Below, in pieces: positions 1-6,506 of a DNA stretch of 8,137 bases. Each line of letters starts with the position of its first letter. The first letter of the stretch is position 1. This stretch comes from Devosia sp. (GTDB lineage Bacteria > Pseudomonadota > Alphaproteobacteria > Rhizobiales > Devosiaceae). The translations under genes and the position numbers were made by a program. A model generated the notes under the pieces. The model was not told the DNA's origin. It ran no database searches and saw nothing but the letters and a program-made list of their open reading frames with translations. The DNA is taken from assembly GCA_025352765.1 (NCBI GenBank), contig JANXSI010000572.1, forward strand, positions 1 to 8,137, read 5' to 3'.

Positions 1-330
1 GGCATCCGCCGCTACGCCTCGTCGGACCTGGTGATGGACGGAACGCTGACCCGCGTGGCGCTCGACGTCAGTGGCCGGCCGTTCCTCGTGTGGAAGGTGG
101 CGTTCACCGCCGACAAGGTCGGCGAGATGGACACAGAGCTCTTTCGTGAGTGGTTCCAGGCGTTTGCGATGAACGCCGGGATCACGCTGCACGTCGAAAA
201 CGGCTATGGCGACAACAACCACCACATCGCCGAATCGGCCTTCAAGGCTCTGGCGCGAGCGCTCCGCGCCGCTGTGGAGATCGATCCGAGGGCCAGCAAC
301 GTCATTCCCTCGACCAAGGGAACGCTCTAG
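1..330 (+). CDS. hisB: Imidazoleglycerol-phosphate dehydratase, C-terminal part (5' end outside window)
   Basis: HisB dehydrates imidazole glycerol phosphate to imidazole acetol phosphate in histidine biosynthesis, in the cytoplasm, as a manganese-dependent oligomer. The frame is open from base 1 and gives 109 residues before TAG; the family is normally about 195-200 residues, so roughly the first 90 are missing. Family marks visible in this fragment are a Met-Asp pair at fragment residues 12-13, the DVSGRP stretch near 22-27, the metal-binding DNNHHIAE motif at 71-78 followed by FKALARALR, and the C-terminal PSTKGTL ending. These match the second half of the duplicated HisB fold. The gene is monofunctional in what can be seen: no phosphatase domain follows. 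It ends 20 bases before the tail of a minus-strand small gene, so hisB closes its own transcription unit, and the downstream his genes probably start from a separate promoter. Confidence 0.96.
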   Translation, partial: GIRRYASSDLVMDGTLTRVALDVSGRPFLVWKVAFTADKVGEMDTELFREWFQAFAMNAGITLHVENGYGDNNHHIAESAFKALARALRAAVEIDPRASNVIPSTKGTL

Positions 331-350
331 CCCCGGAGAGTCGGCGCCGC

Positions 351-506
351 TCAGGCGGTGCCGTGCGTCAGCCCGATGATGATCCCGGTGCCCAGCCACA
401 GCAGGGCCACGGCGATCAGGACCAGCGCCAGATAGCCGATGAAAATGCCCTGCGTCGGCTTTTCCCGGACGGTGCCGTCGGCGTGCTGGTTGCTGCGGTC
501 GCTCAT
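351..506 (-). CDS. Small single-span membrane protein, 51 residues, unknown function
   Basis: I do not recognise a family. The reading frame starts at ATG 506-504, preceded by GGAGAG (bases 518-513) with a 6-base spacer, a strong ribosome binding site, and ends at TGA 353-351. The product has a polar N-terminus (MSDRSNQHADGTVREKPTQ), then an unbroken hydrophobic segment at about residues 20-46 rich in Leu, Ile, Val and Ala, and a short tail (THGTA). This looks like one transmembrane helix with the charged N-terminus in the cytoplasm. The gene lies antisense to the his genes, tail-to-tail with hisB and divergent from the DUF2628 gene. The good Shine-Dalgarno sequence, the fit into an otherwise empty gap and the clear helix argue that it is real; the short length and lack of a known family are the weak points. 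Confidence 0.72.
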   Translation of the reverse strand: MSDRSNQHADGTVREKPTQGIFIGYLALVLIAVALLWLGTGIIIGLTHGTA

Positions 507-580
507 CGTCTTCTCTCCGTGCCGCCCTCAAGATACCCTGCCGCTTCCCTGCGGATGGGTTTTGTTTTAAGGCGGGTGCC
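507..580. promoter_or_regulatory. Divergent intergenic region, probable promoters for the small membrane protein and the DUF2628-hisH-coaA operon
   Basis: These 74 bases separate two divergent start codons, and all genes from 581 to 4935 follow with almost no gaps, so the operon promoter is most likely here unless hisB transcription reads through. On the minus strand a TATCTT hexamer (bases 535-530) lies at a plausible -10 distance for the small gene. On the plus strand the T-rich run at 559-569 stands out from the GC-rich background, but I cannot find a convincing -35/-10 pair. No histidine-rich leader peptide or attenuator is visible. Confidence 0.35.
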
Positions 581-973
581 ATGACCGTCTACTCTATCTT
601 CGAAAAACCGCAAGGGAAGGTGGCAAAGGATCGCGCTGCGCGCTTCGCCGCGCCCGTGGCTGTGCCCGAAAAATTCTCCTGGCTGGCCGCGTTCCTGCCG
701 CCGATGTTTGCCCTGCTCAATGGCTTGTGGCTGGTCCTGGTGTTCTGGATCGCCCTGGTTCTCGGCCTTGCCTATGTCAGCCGGGTGATCGGTGACGACG
801 CGGCGACGGCCCTCTATCTCCTCGTGGCGGTGTTCATGGGCTTTGAAGCCCCGGCGTTCCGCCGCGACGCCCTCGTGGCCGGCGGCTATGTCTGGCGCGG
901 CGACATGGTGGCGGGCACCGACGATCTCGCTTTGCGCGACTATCTCCTTGGCACCGCGGCGCGGGGCCAATGA
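581..973 (+). CDS. DUF2628 domain membrane protein, 130 residues
   Basis: The function is unknown. The protein begins with a short soluble N-terminus starting [10 protein letters not shown]. The core at residues 31-50 ([20 protein letters not shown]) is the pattern I associate with DUF2628. Two hydrophobic segments follow at about 37-66 and 73-90, with a charged C-terminal tail in which [11 protein letters not shown] is conspicuous. The ATG at 581 is preceded by AAGGCGG about 6 bases upstream. It is the first plus-strand gene after the divergent gap, and its stop overlaps the hisH start by four bases (ATGA, 970-973). From memory, DUF2628 proteins next to hisH are common in rhizobial and related genomes, which would make it a stable passenger of the his operon rather than a recent insertion. 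Nothing in the sequence indicates an enzymatic role in histidine synthesis. Confidence 0.85.
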   Translation: MTVYSIFEKPQGKVAKDRAARFAAPVAVPEKFSWLAAFLPPMFALLNGLWLVLVFWIALVLGLAYVSRVIGDDAATALYLLVAVFMGFEAPAFRRDALVAGGYVWRGDMVAGTDDLALRDYLLGTAARGQ

Positions 974-1623
974 CCGCTTCCGTCGCGATCATCGACTACG
1001 GCTCGGGCAACCTCCGCTCGGCGGCCAAAGCCTTCGAGCGCTCGGTGCGGGCGCTCAGGGCCGAAACCGACGTCGTCGTCACCTCCGATCCCGAGATCGT
1101 TCGCCGCGCCGACCGCATCGTGCTGCCCGGCGTCGGCGCCTTCGCCGACTGCATGGCCGGGCTCAATGCCGTCAAGGGCATGCGCGAGGCGATGAGCGAG
1201 CGCGTCATCGATGGCGGCGTGCCGTTCCTCGGCATCTGCGTCGGCATGCAGCTGATGGCGACCGAGGGCCGCGAAAAGGGCGTCTGGCCGGGTCTCAACT
1301 GGATTCTCGGCCCGGTGGTGCGGCTCGAGCCGCGCGGCGGCCTCAAGGTGCCGCATATGGGCTGGAATACGCTCAAATTCACCAACCCGCATCCGCTGCT
1401 CGCCAACATTCCGGACGGTGATGCGGGGCTGCATGCCTATTTCGTCCACTCCTATCATCTCGCGACAACCGACGACCGCGAGCTGTTCGCCACCGCCGAT
1501 TATGGCCAGCAGGTCACGGCCTGCGTCGGCCGCGACAACATGTTCGGAACGCAGTTCCACCCGGAAAAAAGCCAGACCCTGGGGCTGTCGCTGATCGAGA
1601 ATTTCCTGGAGTGGAAACCGTGA
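970..1623 (+). CDS. hisH: Imidazole glycerol phosphate synthase, glutaminase subunit HisH
   Basis: HisH hydrolyses glutamine and channels ammonia to its partner HisF, which makes imidazole glycerol phosphate and AICAR. It is a class I glutamine amidotransferase of 217 residues, slightly over 200 being usual. Visible marks are YGSGNLRS at 10-17, LPGVGAF at 52-58, the nucleophile elbow GICVGMQLM with Cys90, VPHMGWN in the middle, YFVHSYH, and [10 protein letters not shown] carrying the other two triad residues, His197 and Glu199. All three catalytic residues are present. Its start overlaps the DUF2628 stop (ATGA) and its stop overlaps the hisA start (GTGA, 1620-1623), so translation is probably coupled on both sides. 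The partner hisF lies two genes downstream. Confidence 0.98.
   Translation: MTASVAIIDYGSGNLRSAAKAFERSVRALRAETDVVVTSDPEIVRRADRIVLPGVGAFADCMAGLNAVKGMREAMSERVIDGGVPFLGICVGMQLMATEGREKGVWPGLNWILGPVVRLEPRGGLKVPHMGWNTLKFTNPHPLLANIPDGDAGLHAYFVHSYHLATTDDRELFATADYGQQVTACVGRDNMFGTQFHPEKSQTLGLSLIENFLEWKP
1608..1611 (+). promoter_or_regulatory. Ribosome binding site that sets the hisA start
   Basis: GGAG lies 8 bases upstream of the GTG at 1620, an ideal spacing. It overlaps the other possible GTG start at 1611, which it therefore cannot serve. This supports a protein beginning MILFPAID, as HisA proteins usually do. Confidence 0.7.
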
Positions 1624-2354
1624 TCCTGTTTCCGGCGATCGACATCAAGGGCGGGCAAGCCGTGCGCCTGAAGCTCGGCGAAATGGCCGAGGCCACCGTG
1701 TTCAACGCCGACCCCTCGGCGCAAGCGGCAATCTTCGAGGGGCAGGGCTTTGCCTACCTCCACGTCGTCGATCTCGATGGCGCCTTTGCCGGTGAAAGCC
1801 GCAACGGCGCTGCCGTCGAAGCGATCCTCAAGACCGTCAAGATGCCGGTGCAGCTGGGCGGCGGCATCCGCACCCTCGCCCAGGTCGAAGCCTGGCTCGA
1901 AAAGGGTCTCAGCCGCGTCATCCTCGGCACCATCGCGCTGCGCGATCCGGCGCTGGTACGGGCCGCGGCACAGCACTTCCCCGGCCAGGTTGCGGTCGGC
2001 ATCGACGCCCGCGGCGGCAAGGTCGCGGTCGAAGGCTGGGCCGAAACTTCAGAGCTCGACGTGCTCGAGATGGCGAGGCGCTTCGAGGGCGCCGGCGTAG
2101 CCGCCATCATCTATACCGATATCGACCGCGACGGCGTTCTAGCCGGGATCAACTGGGAGGCGACGCTGGCGCTGGCGCGGGCGATCAGCATTCCAGTCAT
2201 CGCCTCCGGCGGCCTCGCTTCGATGGCCGACATCGAGCGCTTGAGCCGGCCGGAATGCCAGATCCTCGAGGGCGCCATTTCGGGGCGCGCTCTCTATGAC
2301 GGGCGGATCGACCCCGAAGCGGCCCTCGCTTTGCTGCGCGGCGTTCCGGCGTGA
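1620..2354 (+). CDS. hisA: Phosphoribosylformimino-5-aminoimidazole carboxamide ribotide isomerase HisA
   Basis: HisA carries out the Amadori-type isomerisation of ProFAR to PRFAR, the substrate of HisH-HisF. The product is a 244-residue (beta-alpha)8 barrel, the normal family length. Asp8 in FPAID is the first catalytic aspartate and Asp129 in VGIDARGG the second. Phosphate-binding and half-barrel marks are LGGGIRT at 79-85, GTIAL at 103-107, YTDIDRDG in the second half, and ASGG near 198-201. I chose the GTG at 1620 over the GTG at 1611 because the family starts at MILFPAID and because GGAG at 1608-1611 is correctly placed for 1620 only. The start overlaps the hisH stop by four bases (GTGA), and the stop overlaps the GTG of the next membrane gene in the same way (2351-2354). 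Confidence 0.97.
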   Translation: MILFPAIDIKGGQAVRLKLGEMAEATVFNADPSAQAAIFEGQGFAYLHVVDLDGAFAGESRNGAAVEAILKTVKMPVQLGGGIRTLAQVEAWLEKGLSRVILGTIALRDPALVRAAAQHFPGQVAVGIDARGGKVAVEGWAETSELDVLEMARRFEGAGVAAIIYTDIDRDGVLAGINWEATLALARAISIPVIASGGLASMADIERLSRPECQILEGAISGRALYDGRIDPEAALALLRGVPA

Positions 2355-2881
2355 GCAACCCCGGCGACGGCGGCACGGCCCCGTTCCGCATGCGACCGTA
2401 CTGGATCGGCCTTGTGGCGATCGTTGTGTTCACCCTTTGGCCGCTGCTCGCTGCCCAGCTTGGCCTTAGTCTGGCAGACCTTGGTCATTGCACACTGGTC
2501 GAGGCCGGGCCGACACCCTGCCCGCTGCCCGGTGGCGACTGGGGCGGCGCGTTCTACGGCCTCGCCGAAATGGGCGGTCTCTCGGTGTTCTCCGTTCCGG
2601 TCGGCATGACGCTGCTGTTTCTCTGGCTGCTCGCGGTGATCGTCGCCCGGCAGGCCGATGCCCGCCGCCGTACAGGCGCCCTCTCGACCACGGCCCTCGA
2701 CATCAACTTAGCCTATTACGGGCTCGCGCTGCTCGGCATCGTCGGCCTCGGCTACGCGGTGCTCAAGGGCTGGCTGCCCGGACCGCTCTTGTTTGTGGTG
2801 CTGTTCGCGGCCATCTTCTGGTTGTTCTCTTTTGTGTTTGCGCTTATTTCGACCCTTCGACGCCTCCGGAACACGCCATGA
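2351..2881 (+). CDS. Four-span membrane protein of unknown function between hisA and hisF
   Basis: I do not recognise this 176-residue protein. Hydrophobic segments lie at about 17-38, 77-98, 118-138 and 144-167. Arginines at 13 and 15, an RQADARRR cluster at 100-107 and RRLR near 170-173 fit the positive-inside rule with both ends in the cytoplasm. The long first outside loop (about 39-76) would be periplasmic; it has two cysteines, 47 and 57, that could form a disulfide, and is rich in Gly and Pro. The GTG start overlaps the hisA stop (GTGA), and the stop overlaps the hisF ATG (ATGA, 2878-2881), so it is firmly built into the operon. No clear Shine-Dalgarno precedes the GTG, which fits coupled translation. 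Codon and base use resemble the neighbours, so recent foreign origin is not indicated. A direct role in histidine synthesis is not suggested by the sequence. Confidence 0.88.
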   Translation: MSNPGDGGTAPFRMRPYWIGLVAIVVFTLWPLLAAQLGLSLADLGHCTLVEAGPTPCPLPGGDWGGAFYGLAEMGGLSVFSVPVGMTLLFLWLLAVIVARQADARRRTGALSTTALDINLAYYGLALLGIVGLGYAVLKGWLPGPLLFVVLFAAIFWLFSFVFALISTLRRLRNTP

Positions 2882-3666
2882 CGCTCAAGACCCGCATCAT
2901 TCCCTGCCTCGACGTCAAGGATGGGCGCGTGGTCAAGGGCGTGCAGTTCGTCGATCTCATCGACGCCGGCGATCCGGTCGAGGCGGCAATGGCCTATGAC
3001 GCCGCCGGTGCCGACGAACTCTGCTTTCTCGACATCACGGCGAGTTCGGAAAACCGAGACACCATCTTCGACGTCGTCGCCCGCACCGCCGAGCAGTGTT
3101 TCATGCCGGTCACGGTCGGTGGCGGCATCCGCACCGTCGAAGATATCAGGAAGCTCCTCCTGAGCGGCGCTGACAAGGTGTCGATCAATACCGCGGCGGT
3201 CAACGATCCCGACTTCGTCGCCCGCGCCGCCGACAAGTATGGCGACCAGTGTATCGTCGTTTCAGTCGATGCGCGGCGGCGGCAGACCGGCGGCGTCGGC
3301 GGCGCCAATCGCTCTGAATGGGAGATCTTCACCCATGGCGGTCGCAACCCCACCGGCCTCGATGCGGTCGAGTTCGCGGTGCGCTCGGTCGAGCGCGGCG
3401 CCGGCGAATTGCTGGTGACCTCGATGGATCGCGACGGCACCAAGAAAGGCTTCGACCTCGAGCTGACCCGCGCCATCGCCGATGCCGTGCACGTACCGGT
3501 GGTCGCCTCGGGCGGGGTCGGTTCGCTCGACGATCTGGTGGCCGGCGTCAAGGACGGCCACGCCAGCGCTGTGCTTGCTGCCTCGATCTTTCACTTCGGC
3601 ACCTACACCATCACCGAGGCCAAGGCCTATCTGCAGGATCACGGCATTCCCATGAGGCTCGAATAA
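2878..3666 (+). CDS. hisF: Imidazole glycerol phosphate synthase, cyclase subunit HisF
   Basis: HisF uses ammonia delivered by HisH to convert PRFAR into imidazole glycerol phosphate and AICAR, linking histidine to purine synthesis. The 262-residue barrel starts [21 protein letters not shown], a textbook HisF opening, with catalytic Asp12 and Asp131 (VSVDARRR). Other marks are LDITAS at 51-56, VGGGIRT at 80-86, [29 protein letters not shown] and VASGGVGS. The protein is a few residues longer than the usual 250-258. The excess appears to lie in the loop after Asp131, a Gly- and Arg-rich stretch at about 133-146, a place where the family varies. The ATG overlaps the stop of the preceding membrane gene, and hisE begins one base after the TAA. 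Confidence 0.98.
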   Translation: MTLKTRIIPCLDVKDGRVVKGVQFVDLIDAGDPVEAAMAYDAAGADELCFLDITASSENRDTIFDVVARTAEQCFMPVTVGGGIRTVEDIRKLLLSGADKVSINTAAVNDPDFVARAADKYGDQCIVVSVDARRRQTGGVGGANRSEWEIFTHGGRNPTGLDAVEFAVRSVERGAGELLVTSMDRDGTKKGFDLELTRAIADAVHVPVVASGGVGSLDDLVAGVKDGHASAVLAASIFHFGTYTITEAKAYLQDHGIPMRLE

Positions 3667-3667
3667 A

Positions 3668-3985
3668 ATGGCGTTCTCGCTGGAAACGCTGGACGGACGA
3701 ATTGCCGAGCGCGCGTCCGCTTCGCCTGATGAAAGCTACACGGCCAAGCTCGTTCGCGACGGCGTCGATCGCTGTGCCCGCAAGTTCGGCGAAGAAGCGG
3801 TCGAGGCCATCGTTGCCGCGGTCTCGCGCGACCACGCGGGACTGACCGCGGAAGCGGCAGACGTGCTGTACCATCTGCTGGTGCTGCTCAAGGCCGCGGA
3901 TCTCCCGCTCGCGGCGGTTCTCGCGGAACTCGAGCGTCGCACAAATCAATCCGGCCTCGCCGAAAAAGCATCCAGAACCAGCTGA
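3668..3985 (+). CDS. hisE: Phosphoribosyl-ATP pyrophosphohydrolase HisE
   Basis: HisE removes pyrophosphate from phosphoribosyl-ATP, the second step of histidine biosynthesis. This is a stand-alone HisE of 105 residues, a normal length for alphaproteobacteria, so HisI must be encoded elsewhere. The all-alpha MazG-like fold is shown by SYTAKL at 23-28, [10 protein letters not shown] at 39-48 (Glu42, Glu43 and Glu46 as metal ligands) and [13 protein letters not shown] at 62-74 (Glu62 and Asp65 completing the site). A GAGG at 3654-3657 lies 10 bases before the ATG. The gene starts one base after hisF, and its TGA shares a base with the coaA ATG (TGATG, 3983-3987). Confidence 0.96.
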   Translation: MAFSLETLDGRIAERASASPDESYTAKLVRDGVDRCARKFGEEAVEAIVAAVSRDHAGLTAEAADVLYHLLVLLKAADLPLAAVLAELERRTNQSGLAEKASRTS

Positions 3986-4935
3986 TGGCGCGCAAGAAAG
4001 TCGAGTTCAATCCTTACCACCGCTTCAGCAAGGCGGAGTGGGCCCAGTATCGCGACAACGAGCCGATGACGCTGAGCGCCGCCGACATCGATCGATTGCG
4101 CGCGCTGACCGATCCGATCTCGCTGGTCGAGGCCGAAGAGATCTACCTGCCGCTCACCCGCCTGATTTCGTTCTATGTCGAGGCGGCGCAGGCCGTCCAT
4201 CGGGTTTCGACCCGCTTCCTCGGCACCGAGGACCTCAAGGTTCCCTTCATCATCGGCGTCGCCGGATCCGTGGCGTCGGGCAAGTCGACGACCTCGCGCA
4301 TTCTCCAGGCGCTGCTGCAGCGCTGGCGCACCTCGCCCAAAGTGGCGCTGATCACCACCGACGGGTTCCTCCTCCCCAATAAGGCGCTCGACGAACGCGG
4401 TATCGCCGACAAGAAGGGGTTTCCAGAAAGCTATGATCGTGGTGCGCTGATCGCTTTTTTGTCGGACCTCAAGTCCGGCAAACCGAGCGCCAAGGTGCCT
4501 GTCTACTCGCACCTCGTCTACGACGTCGTTCCAGAGCAGTTCGTGGCGATCGACAAGCCCGACATCCTGATCGTCGAGGGGCTCAACATCCTGCAGCCGG
4601 GCGAGCTCGACAAATCCGGCAGGCCGTTGCTGTTTGCCTCCGACTTCATCGACTTCTCGATCTATATCGATGCCGACGAAGCCGATCTGCGCGACTGGTT
4701 CATGGCGCGGTTCCGGGCGCTGCGCGAGACGGCCTTCACCGATCCCAAGAGTTTCTTCCACCGCTTCGCCGAAATGCCGGCCGACGAGGCCGAGGCCTTC
4801 GGGCTCTGGGCCTGGACGGCGATCAACCTGGTCAATCTGCGCGAGAATATCCTCCCGACCCGCAGCCGCGCCGACCTGATCCTCAAGAAGGCCGGCAACC
4901 ACGCCGTGTCGGAAGTGGCGCTGCGGCGCGTCTAG
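3985..4935 (+). CDS. coaA: Type I pantothenate kinase
   Basis: CoaA phosphorylates pantothenate with ATP, the first and usually feedback-controlled step of coenzyme A synthesis. The 316-residue protein matches the E. coli-type enzyme in length and order. The NPYHRFSKAEWA opening at 9-20 is typical of this family. The Walker A loop GSVASGKS at 94-101 places the ATP-binding lysine at 100, and TTDGF at 124-128 carries Asp126, corresponding to the catalytic Asp127 of E. coli. Further family marks are FPESYD, VPVYSHLVYDVVPEQ, and EGLNILQPG. Its ATG overlaps the hisE stop by one base, so it is co-transcribed with the his genes; coaA at the end of the his operon is, from memory, a common arrangement in rhizobia and relatives. 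It is the last gene of the operon, and its TAG lies within a CTAG that is also the stop of the opposing gene. Confidence 0.96.
   Translation: MARKKVEFNPYHRFSKAEWAQYRDNEPMTLSAADIDRLRALTDPISLVEAEEIYLPLTRLISFYVEAAQAVHRVSTRFLGTEDLKVPFIIGVAGSVASGKSTTSRILQALLQRWRTSPKVALITTDGFLLPNKALDERGIADKKGFPESYDRGALIAFLSDLKSGKPSAKVPVYSHLVYDVVPEQFVAIDKPDILIVEGLNILQPGELDKSGRPLLFASDFIDFSIYIDADEADLRDWFMARFRALRETAFTDPKSFFHRFAEMPADEAEAFGLWAWTAINLVNLRENILPTRSRADLILKKAGNHAVSEVALRRV
4932..4935. other. Shared palindromic stop CTAG of convergent coaA and PfkB kinase genes
   Basis: Read on the plus strand, bases 4933-4935 are the TAG of coaA; read on the minus strand, bases 4934-4932 are the TAG of the kinase. The genes thus overlap by two bases with no room for a dedicated intergenic terminator, so any termination signal must lie inside one of the opposing coding regions. 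Confidence 0.9.
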
Positions 4936-5936
4936 ACGTCGACCTTGTGCTCGCGGGCCAGCTCGCCGAGGTCGAGCAGCGGCCGTGCGCCGATATGCGA
5001 GATCACCTCGGAGGCCGCAAGGCACCCGGCCGAGAGCGCCGTCTTGAGGTCCCGACCCCGCGACAGCGCCAGCAGGAAGCCGGAGGCGAAGAGGTCGCCT
5101 GCCCCGGTCGCATCGACGACGTCGGCAACCGGATAGGCCGGTACCGTGATGATCTCGCCATTGCTGACCGCCATCGCGCCCTGCGCGCCCATGGTGATCG
5201 CCGCGAGCTTGCAGTCCTTGGCGATTGCCTGCACGGCGACATGGAGGCTGTCGGTCTGGTAGAGCGCCTTGGCCTCTTCGATATTGGCGAAGACGTAGTC
5301 GATGGTGCTGGACCGCATCAGCTCAAGGAACTCGTCGCGGTAGCGATTGACGCAGAACGGGTCGCTGAGCGTGAAGGCGGTGGCGCGCTGATGCTTGTGG
5401 GCAAAGTGCGCCGCCTCGACGAAGGCCTTCTTGGCCTCGGCAGGATCCCACAGATAGCCTTCCATATAGGTGATCGCGGCCCCGGCGATCTCTTCTTCCT
5501 TGATGTCGTTGATGGTGAGCTGCTGGCAGGCCCCCAGATAGGTGTTCATCGTCCGCTCACCGCCCGGCAGCACCAGGATCATCGAGCGTGCCGTCGCCGG
5601 CCCCTCATGCAGCCGGCTCACATGATAATGGACGCCGATCTGCCGCAGATCGTCGGCGAACACATCGCCCAGCGGATCGGCCGCCACTTTGCCGATGAAG
5701 GCGGCGCGGCCGCCGAAACTGGCAACGCCCGCGGCCGTGTTGGCCGAGCTGCCACCCGAAATCTGGCGCTTGTCTGCCGGCATCCGGTCGTAGAGGGTGG
5801 CGGAACGCTCGGCGTCGACCAGGTGCATGATGCCTTCGGCCATGCCCTCGCGGTCGAGGAACGCCTTGTCGATCGGTGCGATCACATCGACAATGGCGTT
5901 GCCGATGGTGAGCACGTCGAATTGGGTGTCAGCCAT
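4932..5936 (-). CDS. PfkB-family carbohydrate/nucleoside kinase, adenosine-kinase-like
   Basis: The 334-residue protein is a ribokinase-fold (PfkB) sugar or nucleoside kinase acting in the cytoplasm. The N-terminus FDVLTIGNAIVDVIA, the substrate-side GGSSAN at 61-66, the GGERTMNTYLGA stretch and the C-terminal DATGAGDLFASGFL (275-288) with catalytic base Asp281 are all intact. The sequence resembles alphaproteobacterial proteins usually annotated as adenosine kinase, but substrate choice in PfkB proteins cannot be read from these motifs, so fructokinase, ribokinase or another nucleoside kinase remain possible. The ATG at 5936-5934 has AGGG six bases upstream. The gene is divergent from the DUF2214 gene and converges on coaA, where both stop codons sit in one CTAG. 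No operon partner lies in the window. Confidence 0.93.
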   Translation of the reverse strand: MADTQFDVLTIGNAIVDVIAPIDKAFLDREGMAEGIMHLVDAERSATLYDRMPADKRQISGGSSANTAAGVASFGGRAAFIGKVAADPLGDVFADDLRQIGVHYHVSRLHEGPATARSMILVLPGGERTMNTYLGACQQLTINDIKEEEIAGAAITYMEGYLWDPAEAKKAFVEAAHFAHKHQRATAFTLSDPFCVNRYRDEFLELMRSSTIDYVFANIEEAKALYQTDSLHVAVQAIAKDCKLAAITMGAQGAMAVSNGEIITVPAYPVADVVDATGAGDLFASGFLLALSRGRDLKTALSAGCLAASEVISHIGARPLLDLGELAREHKVDV

Positions 5937-6053
5937 CAGCCGCCCTATCTGTTCCGGTTCGGGGGGAGATAGCGGGGATCGTCAGCGAGCGCAACGGCTT
6001 GCCGCCGTTGGGACCTGAGGGCAAGCTGCCGTTTCGAGCGACAGGAGCTGCGG
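5937..6053. promoter_or_regulatory. Divergent intergenic region between the PfkB kinase and DUF2214 genes
   Basis: The 117 bases must carry both divergent promoters, as neither gene has an upstream partner. I could not identify a convincing -35/-10 pair on either strand. The region holds a small inverted repeat at 5992-6010 and, at its right end, AGGAG (6043-6047), six bases before the DUF2214 ATG. Confidence 0.4.
5992..6010. repeat. Short inverted repeat (possible hairpin) upstream of the DUF2214 gene
   Basis: CAACGGC at 5992-5998 and GCCGTTG at 6004-6010 are perfect 7-base arms around a 5-base loop. There is no T-run after it in either direction, so it is not a classical terminator. It could be a leader hairpin or a protein site, or may be chance in GC-rich DNA. 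Confidence 0.35.
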
Positions 6054-6506
6054 ATGACCGACCTGATCCTTGCCATTGCCCACCATCTGGCGGTGTTCAC
6101 GCTGTTCGGCGTGCTGCTGGCCGAGATCGTGCTGCTGCGTCCGGGCATTGCCGGCGATCGGCTCCGGCAGATCGGCACGATCGATGCGATCTACGGCGCC
6201 GCCGCCGGACTGGTGCTCGTCATCGGCGTGCTGCGCGTGCTGTTGGGCGACAAGGGCGCCGACTACTACATGCACAACTGGGCCTTCTGGCTGAAGATGG
6301 CGGCGTTCGTCGTCGTCGGACTGCTGTCGGTGCCGCCGACGATCGCCATTCTGGGCTGGCGCCGCAAGCTTGCTGCCGATCCGGGTTTCGTGCCCGGAGC
6401 CGATATCGTCGCCCGGCTGCGGCTTTGCCTGACCGGCGAACTGGTCGCCTTTGCGTTCATTCCGGCGTTTGCCGCGGCGATGGCCCGCGGCTACGGCATC
6501 ATGTGA
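6054..6506 (+). CDS. DUF2214 family membrane protein, 150 residues
   Basis: The function is unknown. The sequence fits the DUF2214 family: a first helix with HHLAVFTLFGVLLAEIVLLRPG (10-31), then IDAIYGAAAGLVLVIGVLRV (43-62), YYMHNWAFWLKMAAF (71-85), and a SVPPTIAILGWRR stretch (92-104). Four membrane helices are expected at about 7-28, 45-64, 78-103 and 127-147. The conserved pair of histidines near the start of helix 1 and the YG in helix 2 are striking for a membrane protein and could bind metal or haem, but that is speculation. The start is well set by AGGAG with a 6-base spacer. The last eight bases overlap the tail of the convergent nth gene. Confidence 0.87.
   Translation: MTDLILAIAHHLAVFTLFGVLLAEIVLLRPGIAGDRLRQIGTIDAIYGAAAGLVLVIGVLRVLLGDKGADYYMHNWAFWLKMAAFVVVGLLSVPPTIAILGWRRKLAADPGFVPGADIVARLRLCLTGELVAFAFIPAFAAAMARGYGIM

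Noticed and set aside
331..350. Terminator between hisB and the small minus-strand gene
   Set aside because: The 20 bases hold the self-complementary CGGCGCCG, but no loop-forming stem and no T-run on either strand.
1611..1619. Upstream GTG start for hisA, adding three residues
   Set aside because: The GGAG at 1608-1611 overlaps this codon but is well placed for the GTG at 1620, and HisA proteins usually begin at MILFPAID.
2488..3666. A 392-residue version of HisF with an N-terminal extension overlapping the membrane gene
   Set aside because: The extra 130 residues are an Arg-rich out-of-frame translation of the membrane protein gene; HisF starts cleanly at [12 protein letters not shown] at 2878.
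3946..5025. Long minus-strand open frame (359 codons) opposite coaA
   Set aside because: It is a shadow of the GC-rich coaA gene: the product is low-complexity, Arg/Gly/Asp-rich without any family pattern, whereas the plus-strand frame is an unmistakable pantothenate kinase.
4947..5972. Long plus-strand open frame (341 codons) opposite the PfkB kinase gene
   Set aside because: The opposite strand has complete PfkB motifs; this frame is rich in Arg, Gly and His and has no recognisable domain, as expected for the antisense of a GC-rich gene.
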